64,000 bases of DNA from Petrolisthes cinctipes. Taxonomy: Eukaryota > Arthropoda > Malacostraca > Decapoda > Porcellanidae. The notes beneath the pieces are model-generated. The model ran no database searches and had not been told where the DNA came from. It worked only from the letters and a program-made list of their open reading frames with translations. This document shows positions 53,168 through 64,000 of the stretch, in pieces. Each line of letters begins with the position of its first letter. Within the stretch, counting starts at the first letter, position 1. The stretch spans positions 62,001 through 126,000 of the forward strand of contig JAWQEG010000506.1 in the NCBI GenBank assembly GCA_033782935.1, written 5' to 3'. Both the position numbers and the translations under genes were made by a program.

Positions 53168-56100
53168 TTAGCATGTTTTGAGCCTATATTTTAAAAATAC
53201 TCTAACACAGACTAGGCATGTACAGATCGCTTCTGGGACCCAAAAATATTGAATTTTCTGGTGTTTTGAGCCTGAATTTGAAATATAAACGGGTACTGAA
53301 GATGAATGCACATATCGACTTTTTGCACCTAAAATATCGATTTTGAGCATGTTTTGGGTCTGTATCTTGAAAACATTCTAGCAAGGAATAGGCATGTACA
53401 GAAAGCTTCTGGGACCCAAAAATATCGAATTTTCGGCTGTTGTTAGCCTGAATTTGGGATATAAACGGGTACAGAAGATGCATACACATATTGACTTTGG
53501 GCACCTAAAATATCGATTTTCATTATGTTTTGGGCCTGTATTTTGAAAATACTCTAACACGGAGTAGACATGTACAGATCGCTTCTGGGACCAAAAATAT
53601 CGAATTTACGTGTGTTTTGAGCTTGAATTTGAGATATAAACAGGTACAGAAGATGCATGCACATATCGACTTTGGACACCTAAAATATCGATTTTTAGCA
53701 TGTTTTGAGCCTATATTTTGAAGACATTCTAGCACTGAGTAGACATGTACATATCGCTTCTGGGACCCAAAAATATTTAATTTTCGGGTGTTTTGAGCCT
53801 TAATTTTAAATATATAAACGGGTACTGAAGATGCATGCACATATCGACTTTTTCCAATTAAAATATCGATTTTGAGCATGTTTTGGGTCTGTATCTTGAA
53901 AACATTCTAGCAAGGAGTAGGCATGTACAAATCGCTTCTGGGACCCCAAAATATCGAATTTTCGGGTGTTTTGAGAATGAATTTGAGATATAAACGGGTA
54001 CAGAAGATTCATGCACATATCGACTTTGTGCACCTAAAATATCGATTTTGAGCATGTTTTAGGCCTGTATTTTGAAAATACTCTAACACGAAGTAGGCAT
54101 GTACAGATCGCTTCTGGGACCCAAAAATATCGAATTTTCGGATGTTCTGATCTTGAATTTGAGATATAAACGGGTACAAAAGATACATGCACATATCGAC
54201 TTTGGGCACCTAAATTATCGATTTTTAGCATGTTTTAGGCCTATTCTTTTAAAATATTCTAGCACTGAGTAGGCATGTACAGATCGCTTCTGGGACCCAA
54301 AAATATCGAATTTTCGAGTGTTTTCAGCTTGAATTTGGGATATAAATGGGTACAGAAGATGCATACACATATTAACTTTGGGCACCTAAAATATCGATTA
54401 TCATTATGTTTTGGTTCTGTATTTTGAAAATACTCTATCACGGAGTAGACATGTACAGATCGCTTCTGGGACCCAAAAATATCGAATTTTCGGGTGTTTT
54501 GAACCTGAATTTGAAATATAAACGGGTACTGAAGATGCATGCACGTATCGACTTTTTCCACTTAAAATATCGAATTTGAGCATGTTTTGGGTCTGTATTT
54601 TGAAAATACTCTAACACGGAGTAGGTATGTACAGATCGCTTCTATGACCGAAAAATATCGAATTTTCGGGTGTTTTGAGCCTGAATTTGAGATATAAACG
54701 GGTACAGAAGATGCATGCAGATATCGACTTTAGGCACCTAAAATATCGATTTTTAGCATGTTTTAGGCCTATATTTTGAAAATATTCTAGCACTGAGAAG
54801 GCATGTACAGATCGCTTCTGGGACCCAAAAATATTTAATTTTCTGGTGTTCTGAGCCTGAATTTGAAATATAAACGGGTACTGAAGATGCATGCACTTAT
54901 CGACTTTTTCCACTAAAAATATCGATTTTGAGCATGTTTTGGGTCTGTATCTTGAAAACATTCTAGCAAGGAGTAGGCATGTACAGATCGCTTCGGGAAA
55001 CTAAAAATATCGAATTTTCGGGTGTTGTAAGCCTGAATTTGATATATAAACGGGTACAGAAGATGCATGCAGATATCGACTTAGGGCACCTAAAATATCC
55101 ATTTTTAGCATGTTTTGAGCCTTTTTTTTTAAGACATACTAGCACTGAGTAGGCATGTACAGATCGCTTCTGGAACCCAAAAATATTGAATTTTCGGGTG
55201 TTTTGAGGCTGAATTTGAAATATAAACGGGTACTGAATGTGCATGCACATATCGACTTTTTCCACCTAAAATATCGATTTTTTTTATATTTTGGGCCTGT
55301 ATCTTGAAAACATTCTAGCAAGGAGTAGTCATGTACATATCGCTTCTGGGACCCAAAATTTTCGAATTTTCGGGTGTTTTGAGAATGAATTTGTGATATA
55401 AACGGGTACAAAAGATTCATGCACAAATCGACTTTGGGCACCCAAAATATCGATTTTGAGCATGTTTTGGGCCTGTTTTTAAAAAAATACTCTAATACAG
55501 ACTAGGCGTGTACAGATCGCTTCTGGGACCCAAAAATATCGAATTTTCGGCTGTTTCGAGCCTGAATTTGAGATATAAACGGGGACAGAAGATGTATACA
55601 CATATTGACTGTGGGCACCTAAAATATCGATTTCAGCATATTTTGGGCCTGTACTTTGAAAATACTCTAACACGGAGTAGGCATGTACAGATCGCTTCTG
55701 GGACCCAAAAATATCGAATTTTTGGATGTTCTGATCCTGAATTTGAGATATAAACGGGTACAGAAGATGCATGCACATATCGACTTTGGGGACCTAAAAT
55801 ATCGATTTTTAGCATGTTTTAGGCCTATTCTTTTAAAATATTCTAGCACTGAGTAGGCATGTACAGTTCGCTTCTGGGACCCAAAAATATCGAATTTTCG
55901 AGTGTTTTGAGCTTGAATTTGAGATATAAACGGGTACAGAAGATGAATGCACATATCGACTTTGGACACCTAAAATATCGATTATTAGCATGTATTGAGC
56001 CTATATTTTGAAAACATTCTGGCACTGAGTAGGCATGTACAGATCGCTTCTGAGACCCAAAAATATCGAATTTTCTGGTGTTTTGAGCCTGAATTTGAAA

Positions 56101-59100
56101 TATAAACGGGTACTGAAGACGCATGCACATATCGACTTTTTGCACCTAAAATATCGATTTTGAGCATGTTTTGGGTCTGTATCTTGAAAATATTCTAGCA
56201 AGGAGTAGGCATGTACAGATCGCTTCTGGGACGCAAAAATAAAGAATTTTCAGGTGTTTTGAGCCTGAATTTGAGACATGAACGGGCATAGAAGATGCAT
56301 GCACATATCGACTTTGGACACCTTAAATATCAATTTTTAGCATGTTTTTGGCCTATACTTTTAAAATATTCTAGCACTGCGTAGGCATGTACAGAATGCT
56401 TCTAGGACCCAAAAATATCGAACGAATTTCGGGTGTTTTGAGCCTGAATTTAAGATATAAACGGGTACAGAAGATGCATACACATATCGACTTTGGACAC
56501 CTTAAATATCGATTTTTAGCATGTTTTGGGTCTGTATCTTGAAAACATTCCAGCATGGAGTAGTCATGTACAGATCGTTTCTGGGTCCTAAAATTATCGA
56601 ATTTTCGTGTGTTTTGAGCTTGAATTTGAGATATAAACGGGTACAGAAGATGCATGCACATATCGACTTTGGACACCTAATATATCGATTTTTAGCATGT
56701 TTTGATCCTATATTTTAAAGACATTCTAGCACTGAGTAGGAATGTACAGATCGCTTCTGGGACCCAAAAATATTTAATTTTCTGGTGTTTTGAGCCTGTA
56801 TTTGAAATATAAACGGGTACTGAAGATGCATGCACATATCGACTTTGGACACCCAAAATATCGATTTCAGCATGTTTTGGGACTGTATTTTGAAAATACT
56901 CTAACACGGACTAGGCATGTACAGATCGCTTGTGGGACAGAAAGTTATCGAAATTTCGGGTGTTTTGAGCCTGAATTTGAGATATAAACGAGTACAGAAG
57001 ATGCAAGCACATATCGACTTTGGTCACCCAAAATATCGATTTTCAGTATGTTTTGGGCCAGTATTTTAAAAATACTTTAACACAGACTAGGCGTGTACAG
57101 ATCGCTTCTGGGACCCAAAAATATCGAATTTTCGGATGTTTTGAGCCTGAATTTGAGATATAAACGGGGACAGAAGATGCATACACATATTAACTTTGGG
57201 CACCTAAAATATCGATTTCAGCATGTTTTTGGACTGTATCTTGAAAACATTCTAGCAAGGAGTAGGCATGTAAAGATCACTTCTGGGACCTAAAAATATC
57301 GAATTTTCGGGTGTTTTGAGCATGAATTTGAGATATAAACGGGTACAGAAGATGAATGCACATATCGACTTTGGACACCTAAAATATCGAATTTAAGCAT
57401 GTTTTGGGCGTTTATTTTGAAAATACTCTAACACGGAGTAGGCATGTACAGAACGCATCTAGTACCCAAGATTATCGAATTTTCGGGTGTTTTGAGCCTG
57501 AATTTGAGATATAAACGGGTACAGAAGATGCATGCACATATTGACTTTGGACACATAAAATATCGATTTTTAATTTTTTTTGAGCCTATATTTTAAAAAC
57601 ATTCTAGCACTGAGTAGGCATGTAACGATCGCTTCAGGGACCCAAAAATATTGAATTTTCTGGTGTTTTGAGCCTGAATTTGAAATATAAACGGGTACTG
57701 AAGATGAATGCACATATCGACTTTTTGCACCTAAAATATCGATTTTGAGCATGTTTTGGGTCTGTATCTTGAAAACATTCTAGCAAGGAATAGGTATGTA
57801 CAGAAAGCTTCTGGGACCCAAAAATATCGAATTTTCGGCTGTTGTTAGCCTGAATTTGGGATATAAACGGGTACTGAAGATGCATACACATATTGACTTT
57901 GGGCACCTAAAATATCGATTTTCATTATGTTTTGGGCCTGTATTTTGAAAATACTCTAACACGGAGTAGACATGTACAGATCGCTTCTGGGACCAAAAAT
58001 ATCGAATTTACGTGTATTTTGAGCTTGAATTTGAGATATAAACAGGTATAGAAGATGCATGCACATATCGACTTTGGACACCTAAAATATCGATTTTTAG
58101 CATGTTTTGAGCCTATATTTTGAAGACATTCTAGCACTGAGTAGGCATGTACATATCGCTTCTGGGACCCAAAAATATTTAATTTTCGGGTGTTTTGAGC
58201 CTTAATTTTAAATATATAAACGGGTACTGAAGATGCATGCACATATCGACTTTTTCCAATTAAAATATCGATTTTGAGCATGTTTTGGGTCTGTATCTTG
58301 AAAACATTCTAGCAAGGAGTAGGCATGTACAAATCGCTTCTGGGACCCCAAAATATCGAATTTTCGGGTGTTTTGAGAATGAATTTGAGATATAAACGGG
58401 TACAGAAGATTCATGCACATATCGACTTTGTGCACCCAAAATATCGATTTTTAGCATGTTTTAGGCCTATTCTTTTAAAATATTCTAGCACTGAGTAGGC
58501 ATGTACAGATCGCTTCTGGGACCCAAAAATATCGAATTTTCGAGTGTTTTGAGCTTGAATTTGGGATATAAACGGGTACAGAAGATGCATACACATATTA
58601 ACTTTGGGCACCTAAAATATTGATTATCATTATGTTTTGGTTCTGTATTTTGAAAATACTCTAACACGGAGTAGACATGTACAGATCGCTTCTGGGACCC
58701 AAAAATATCGAATTTTCGGGTGTTTTGAACCTGAATTTGAAATATAAACGGGTACTGAAGATGCATGCACGTATCGACTTTTTCCACTTAAAATATCGAA
58801 TTTGAGCATGTTTTGGGTCTGTATCTTGAAAATACTCTAACACGGAGTAGGCATGTACAGATCGCTTCTATGACCGATAAATATAGAATTTTCGGGTGTT
58901 TTGAGCCTGAATTTAAGATATAAACGGGTTCAGAAGATGCATGCAGATATCGACTTTAGGCACCTAAAATATCGATTTTTAGCATGTTTTAGGCCTATAT
59001 TTTGAAAATATTCTAGCACTGAGAAGGCATGTACAGATCGCTTCTGGGACCCAAAAATATTTAATTTTCTGGTGTTCTGAGCCTGAATTTGAAATATAAA

Positions 59101-60923
59101 CGGGTACTGAAGATGCATGCACATATCGACTTTTTCCACTTAAAATATCGATTTTGAGCATGTTTTAAGTCTGTATCTTGAAAACATTCTAGCAAGGAGT
59201 AGGCATGTACAGATCGCTTCGGGAAACTAAAAATATCGAATTTTCGGGTGTTGTAAGCCTGAATTTGATATATAAACGGGTACAGAAGATGCATGCAGAT
59301 ATCGACTTAGGGCACCTAAAATATCCATTTTTAGCATGTTTTGAGCCTTTTTTTTTAAGACATACTAGCACTGAGTAGGCATGTACAGATCGCTTCTGGG
59401 ACCCAAAAATATTGAATTTTCGGGTGTTTTGAGGCTGAATTTGAAATATAAACGGGTACTGAATGTGCATGCACATATCGACTTTTTCCACCTAAAATAT
59501 CAATTTTTTTTATATTTTGGGCCTGCATCTTGAAAACATTCTAGCAAGGAGTAGTCATGTACATATCGCTTCTGGGACCCAAAATTTTCGAATTTTCGGG
59601 TGTTTTGAGAATGAATTTGTGATATAAACGGGTACAAAAGATTCATGCACATATCGACTTTGGACACCCAAAATATCGATTTTGAGCATGTTTTGGGCCT
59701 GTTTTTAAAAAAATACTCTAATACAGACTAGGCGTGTACAGATCGCTTCTGGGACCCAAAAATATCGAATTTTCGGCTGTTTTGAGCCTGAATTTGAGAT
59801 ATAAACGGGGACAGAAGATGTATACACATATTGACTGTGGGCACCTAAAATATCGATTTCAGCATATTTTGGGCCTGTACTTTGAAAATACTCTAACACG
59901 GAGTAGGCATGTACAGATCGCTTCTGGGACCCAAAAATATCGAATTTTTGGATGTTCTGATCCTGAATTTGAGATATAAACGGGTACAGAAGATGCATGC
60001 ACATATCGACTTTGGGGACCTAAAATATCGATTTTTAGCATGTTTTAGGCCTATTCTTTTAAAATATTCTAGCACTGAGTAGGCATGTACAGATCGCTTG
60101 TGGGACCCAAAAATATCGAATTTTCGAGTGTTTTGAGCTTGAATTTGAGATATAAACGGGTACAGAAGATGAATGCACATATCGACTTTGGACACCTAAA
60201 ATATCGATTATTAGCATATATTGAGCCTATATTTTGAAAACATTCTGGCACTGAGTAGGCATGTACAGATCGCTTCTGGGAACCAAAAATATTTAATTTT
60301 CTGGTGTTTTGAGCCTGAATTTGAAATATAAACGGGTACTGAAGATGCATGCACATATCGACTTTTTGCACCTAAAATATCGATTTTGAGCATGTTTTGG
60401 GTCTGTATCTTGAAAATATTCTAGCAAGGAGTAGGCATGTACAGATCGCTTCTGGGACGCAAAAATATAGAATTTTCAGGTGTTTTGAGCCTGAATTTGA
60501 GACATGAACGGGCATAGAAGATGCATGCACATATCGACTTTGGACACCTTAAATATCAATTTTTAGCATGTTTTTGGCCTTTACTTTTAAAATATTCTAG
60601 CACTGCGTAGGCATGTACAGAATGCTTCTAGGACCCAAAAATATCGAACGAATTTCGGGTGTTTTGAGCCTGAATTTAAGATATAAACGGGTACAGAAGA
60701 TGCATACACATATCGACTTTGGACACCTTAAATATCGATTTTTAGCATGTTTTGGGTCTGTATCTTGAAAACATTCCAGCATGGAGTAGTCATGTACAAA
60801 TCGTTTCTGGGACCTAAAATTATCGAATTTTCGTAAGTTTTGAGCTTGAATTTGAGATATAAACGGGTACAGAAGATGCATGCACATATCGACTTTGGGC
60901 ACGTAAAATATCGATTTCAGCAT
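53168..60923 (+). repeat. 24/25-monomer duplication in domain III
   Basis: Bases 53168-54035 recur at 57570-58437 (offset 4,402 bp, 25 monomers). From 54212 to about 56690 the match continues at 58438 to about 60920 with offset 4,226 bp (24 monomers). The second copy lacks exactly the monomer 54036-54211. The copies differ at scattered bases, more often than the domain I units do. Confidence 0.8.
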
Positions 60924-61533
60924 GTTTTGGGACTGTATCTTGAAAACATTTCAGCATGGAGTAGTCATGTACAGATCGCTTCTGGGACCCAAAAATATTT
61001 AATTTTCTGGTGTTTTGAGCCTGTATTTGAAATATAAACGGGTACTGAAGATGCATGCACATATCGACTTTGGACACCTAAAATATCGATTTTTAGCATG
61101 TTTTGGGTCTGTATCTTGAAAACATTCCAGCATGGAGTAGTCATGTACAGATCGTTTCTGGGACCTAAAAATATCGAATTTTCGGGTGTTTTGAGCATGA
61201 ATTTGAGATATAAACGGGTACAGAAGATGAATGCACATATTGACTTTGGGCACCTAAAATATCGATTTTCAGCATGTTTTGGGCGTGTATTTTAAAAATA
61301 CTTTAACACGCAGTAGGCATGTACAGATCACTTCTGGGACCCAAAAACATCGAATTTTCTGGTGTTTTGAGCCTGAATTTGAGATATAAACGGGTACAGA
61401 AGATGCATACACATATTGACTTTGGGCACCTAAAATATCAAATTTTGAGCATGTTTTGGGTCTGTATCTTGAAAACATTCTAGCCAGAAGTAGGCATGTA
61501 CAGATCGGTTCTGGGACTTAAAAATTCGAATTT

Positions 61534-63500
61534 TTGGGTGTTTTGAGACTGAATTTTAGATATAAACGGGTTCAGAAGATGCATATACATATTGACTTTG
61601 GGCACCTAAAATATCGATTTCAGCATATTTTGGGCCTGTACTTTGAAAATACTCTAACACGGAGTAGGCATGTACATATCGCTTCTGGAACCCAAAAATA
61701 TCGAATTTTTGGATGTTCTGATCCTGAATTTGAGATATAAACGGGTACAGAAGATGCATGCACATATCGAATTTGGGGACCTAAAATATCGAGTTTTAGC
61801 ATGTTTTAGGCCTATTCTTTTAAAATATTCTAGCACTGAGTAGGCATGTACAGATCGCTTCTGGGACCCAAAAATATCGAATTTTCGAGTGTTTTGAGCT
61901 TGAATTTGATATATAAACGGGTACAGAAGATGAATGCACATATCGACTTTGGACACCTAAAATATCGATTATTAGCATGTATTGAGCCTATATTTTGAAA
62001 ACATTCTGGCACTGAGTAGGCATGTACAGATCGCTTCTGGGACCCAAAAATATTTAATTTTCTGGTGTTTTGAGCCTGAATTTGAAATATAAACGGGTAC
62101 TGAAGACGCATGCACATATCGACTTTGGACACCTTAAATATCAATTTTTAGCATGTTTTTGGCCTATACTTTTAAAATATTCTAGCACTGCGTAGGTATG
62201 TACAGAATGCTTCTAGCACCCAAAAATATCGAACGAATTTCGGGTGTTTTGAGCCTGAATTTAAGATATAAACGGGTACAGAAGATGCATACACATATCG
62301 ACTTTGGACACCTTAAATATCGATTTTTAGCATGTTTTGGGTCTGTATCTTGAAAACATTCCAGCATGGAGTAGTCATGTACAGATCGTTTCTGGGACCT
62401 AAAATTATCGAATTTTCGTGTGTTTTGAGCTTGAATTTGAGATATAAACGGGTACAGAAGATGCATGCACATATCGACTTTGGACACCTAATATATCGAT
62501 TTTTAGCATGTTTTGATCCTATATTTTAAAGACATTCTAGCACTGAGTAGGAATGTACAGATCGCTTCTGGGACCCAAAAATATTTAATTTTCTGGTGTT
62601 TTGAGCCTGTATTTGAAATATAAACGGGTACTGAAGATGCATGCACATATCGACTTTGGACACCTAAAATATCGATTTCAGCATGTTTTGGGACTGTATT
62701 TTGAAAATACTCTAACACGGAGTAGGCATGTACAGATCGCTTCTGGGACCCAAAGTTATCGAATTTTCGGGTGTTTTGAGCCTGAATTTGAGATATAAAC
62801 GAGTACAGAAGATGCATGCACATATCGACTTTGGTCACCCAAAATATCGATTTTCAGCATGTTTTGGGCCCGTATTTTAAAAATACTTTAACACAGACTA
62901 GGCGTGTACAGATCGCTTCTGGGACCCAAAAATATCGAATGTTCGGTTGTTTTGAGCCTGAATTTGAGATATAAACGGGGACAGAAGATGCATACACATA
63001 ATAACTTTGGGCACCTAAAATATCGATTTCAGCATGTTTTGGGACTGTATCTTGAAAACATTCTAGCAAGGAGTAGGCATGTAAAGATCGCTTCTGGGAC
63101 CTAAAAATATCGAATTTTCGGGTGTTTTGAGCATGAATTTGAGATATAAACGGGTACAGAAGATGAATGCACATATTGACTTTGGGCACCTAAAATATCG
63201 ATTTTCAGCATGTTTTGGGCGTGTATTTTGAAAATACTTTAACACGCAGTAGGCATGTACAGATCACTTCTGGGACCCAAAAACATTGAATTTTCTGGTG
63301 TTTTGAGCCTGAATTTGAGATATAAACGGGTACAGAAGATGCATACACATATTGACTTTGGGCACCTAAAATATCGATTTTGAGCATGTTTTGGGTCTGT
63401 ATCTTGAAAACATTCTAGCAAGAAGTAGGCATGTACAGATCGGTTCTGGGACTTAAAAATTCGAATTTTCTGGTGTTTTGAGCTTGAATTTTAGATATAA
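61534..63500 (+). repeat. Short re-duplicated blocks at the right side of domain III
   Basis: Bases 61620 to about 62110 repeat 59859 to about 60350 (offset 1,761, 10 monomers). Bases about 62130-63100 repeat about 56320-57290 (offset 5,811, 33 monomers). Bases about 63136-63496 repeat about 61200-61560 (offset 1,936, 11 monomers). The order of the blocks is shuffled relative to the earlier copies, which indicates several overlapping exchanges. Confidence 0.72.
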
Positions 63501-64000
63501 ACGGGTTCAGAAGATGCATATACATATTGACTTTGGGCACCTAAAATATCGATTTTCAGCATGTTTTGGGCGTGTATTTTGAAAATACTCTAACACGGAG
63601 TAAGCATGTACAGATAGCTTCTGGGACCCAAAATTATCGAATTTTCGTGCTTTTTGAGCCTAAATTTGAGATATAAACGGGTACAGAAGATACATTCACA
63701 TATCGACTTTGGGCACCTAAAATATCGATTTTTTGCATATTTGGGCCTATATTTTTAAAATATATTCTAGCACTGAGTAGGCATGTACATATCGCTTCTG
63801 GGACCCAAAAATATCGAATTTTCGGGTGTTTTGAACCTAAATTTGGGATATAAACGGGTACAGAAGATGCATACACATATTGACTTTGGGCACCTAAAAT
63901 ATCGATTTTCAGCATGTTTTGGGCCTGTATTTTAAAAAATAGTCTAACACAGAGTAGGCATGTACTGATCGCTTCTGGGACCCAAAACTATCAAATTTTC

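Larger units (their letters stand above)
1..64000. repeat. 176-bp satellite DNA array, single orientation, continuing past both window ends
   Basis: Essentially every base outside 9687-10722 belongs to a tandem array with a period of 175-177 bp, about 358 monomers. All copies face the same way; I saw no inversion. Recurrent landmarks in each monomer are AAAATATCGATTTT (positions 1-14), GGCATGTACAGATCGCTTCT (61-80), AATATCGAATTTTCGG (91-106) and ATAAACGGGTACAGAAG (131-147). Monomers differ from each other mainly by substitutions, with rare 1-4 bp indels. The array has no gene. Its open frames are artefacts: they change frame from monomer to monomer and have no conserved start, codon bias or ribosome-binding or promoter context. 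Structural or heterochromatic DNA, possibly centromeric or pericentromeric, is inferred from array size and architecture only. Confidence 0.98.
48587..64000 (+). repeat. Domain III: divergent satellite with older higher-order duplications
   Basis: Monomers keep the 176-bp period and orientation but carry many private substitutions, such as ACAGAATGCTTCTAGG, GAACGCATCTAGTACCC and AGTAGTCATGTACA, and a T10 tract at 50723-50732. A monomer class with TATCGATTTCAGCAT appears at about 55.6, 56.9, 57.2, 59.9, 60.9, 61.6, 62.7 and 63.0 kb; I did not see it in domains I or II. Between 48.8 and 53.1 kb I see no clean long higher-order repeat. More plus-strand frames are open here because substitutions remove some stops; they are not genes. 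Confidence 0.78.

Noticed and set aside
1..64000. CENP-B box-like sequence around ATAAACGGGT in each monomer
   Set aside because: Only about 7 of the 9 core positions match, and that is likely to occur by chance somewhere in a 176-bp unit read on both strands. The TTCG part is not present.
1..64000. CRISPR-like regularly spaced repeats
   Set aside because: There are no unique spacers: the entire 176-bp period is repeated, and the repeat is far too long for a CRISPR unit.
1..64000. tRNA, rRNA or other structured RNA genes
   Set aside because: I saw no tRNA-like cloverleaf box motifs or rRNA landmarks in either the satellite or the transposon.

Overview
The whole window is eukaryotic satellite DNA. 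About 358 head-to-tail copies of a 176-bp monomer run off both ends, broken once by a 1,036-bp hAT-type DNA transposon remnant at 9687-10722. I find no intact gene, RNA gene, CRISPR array or bacterial signal. The many open frames, mostly on the minus strand, are conceptual translations of the satellite. Because 176 is not a multiple of 3, the frame rotates at every monomer, so no protein repeat can be encoded.

Monomer: taking the AAAATATCGATTTT block as position 1, the first full copy is 2-177. A hand-built consensus is 176 bp, about 40% G+C, with 7 CpG (observed/expected about 1). It is itself an ancient dimer: positions 1-87 and 88-176 align at roughly two-thirds identity.

Layout by similarity tier. 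Domain I (1 to about 32.86 kb) holds very large, nearly identical units. U1 is 1-9153 (52 monomers), U2 is 9154-17943 (44 monomers plus the transposon), U3 is 17944-31494 (77 monomers), and U4 starts at 31495 and is cut short near 32855. The units differ by internal duplications, deletions and mosaic patches. Domain II (about 32.86-48.59 kb) has shorter higher-order repeats of 19, 24 and then 15, 15 and 15 monomers. Domain III (about 48.59-64 kb) has more divergent monomers, private variants, and older-looking 24/25-, 10- and 11-monomer duplications. This grading from homogenised to diverged is what is known near the edge of large centromeric or heterochromatic satellite arrays, but nothing here proves centromere function.

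The transposon has 13-bp terminal inverted repeats with one mismatch, a perfect 8-bp target duplication (ACCTAAAA), repeated subterminal GTATCC motifs, and a decayed minus-strand fragment resembling the hAT transposase C-terminus. The equivalent site is empty in the three other large units, which dates the insertion relative to the amplification.

Organism: a eukaryote, probably an animal without strong CpG depletion, so an invertebrate is more likely than a vertebrate. I cannot name the taxon and do not recognise the satellite family.
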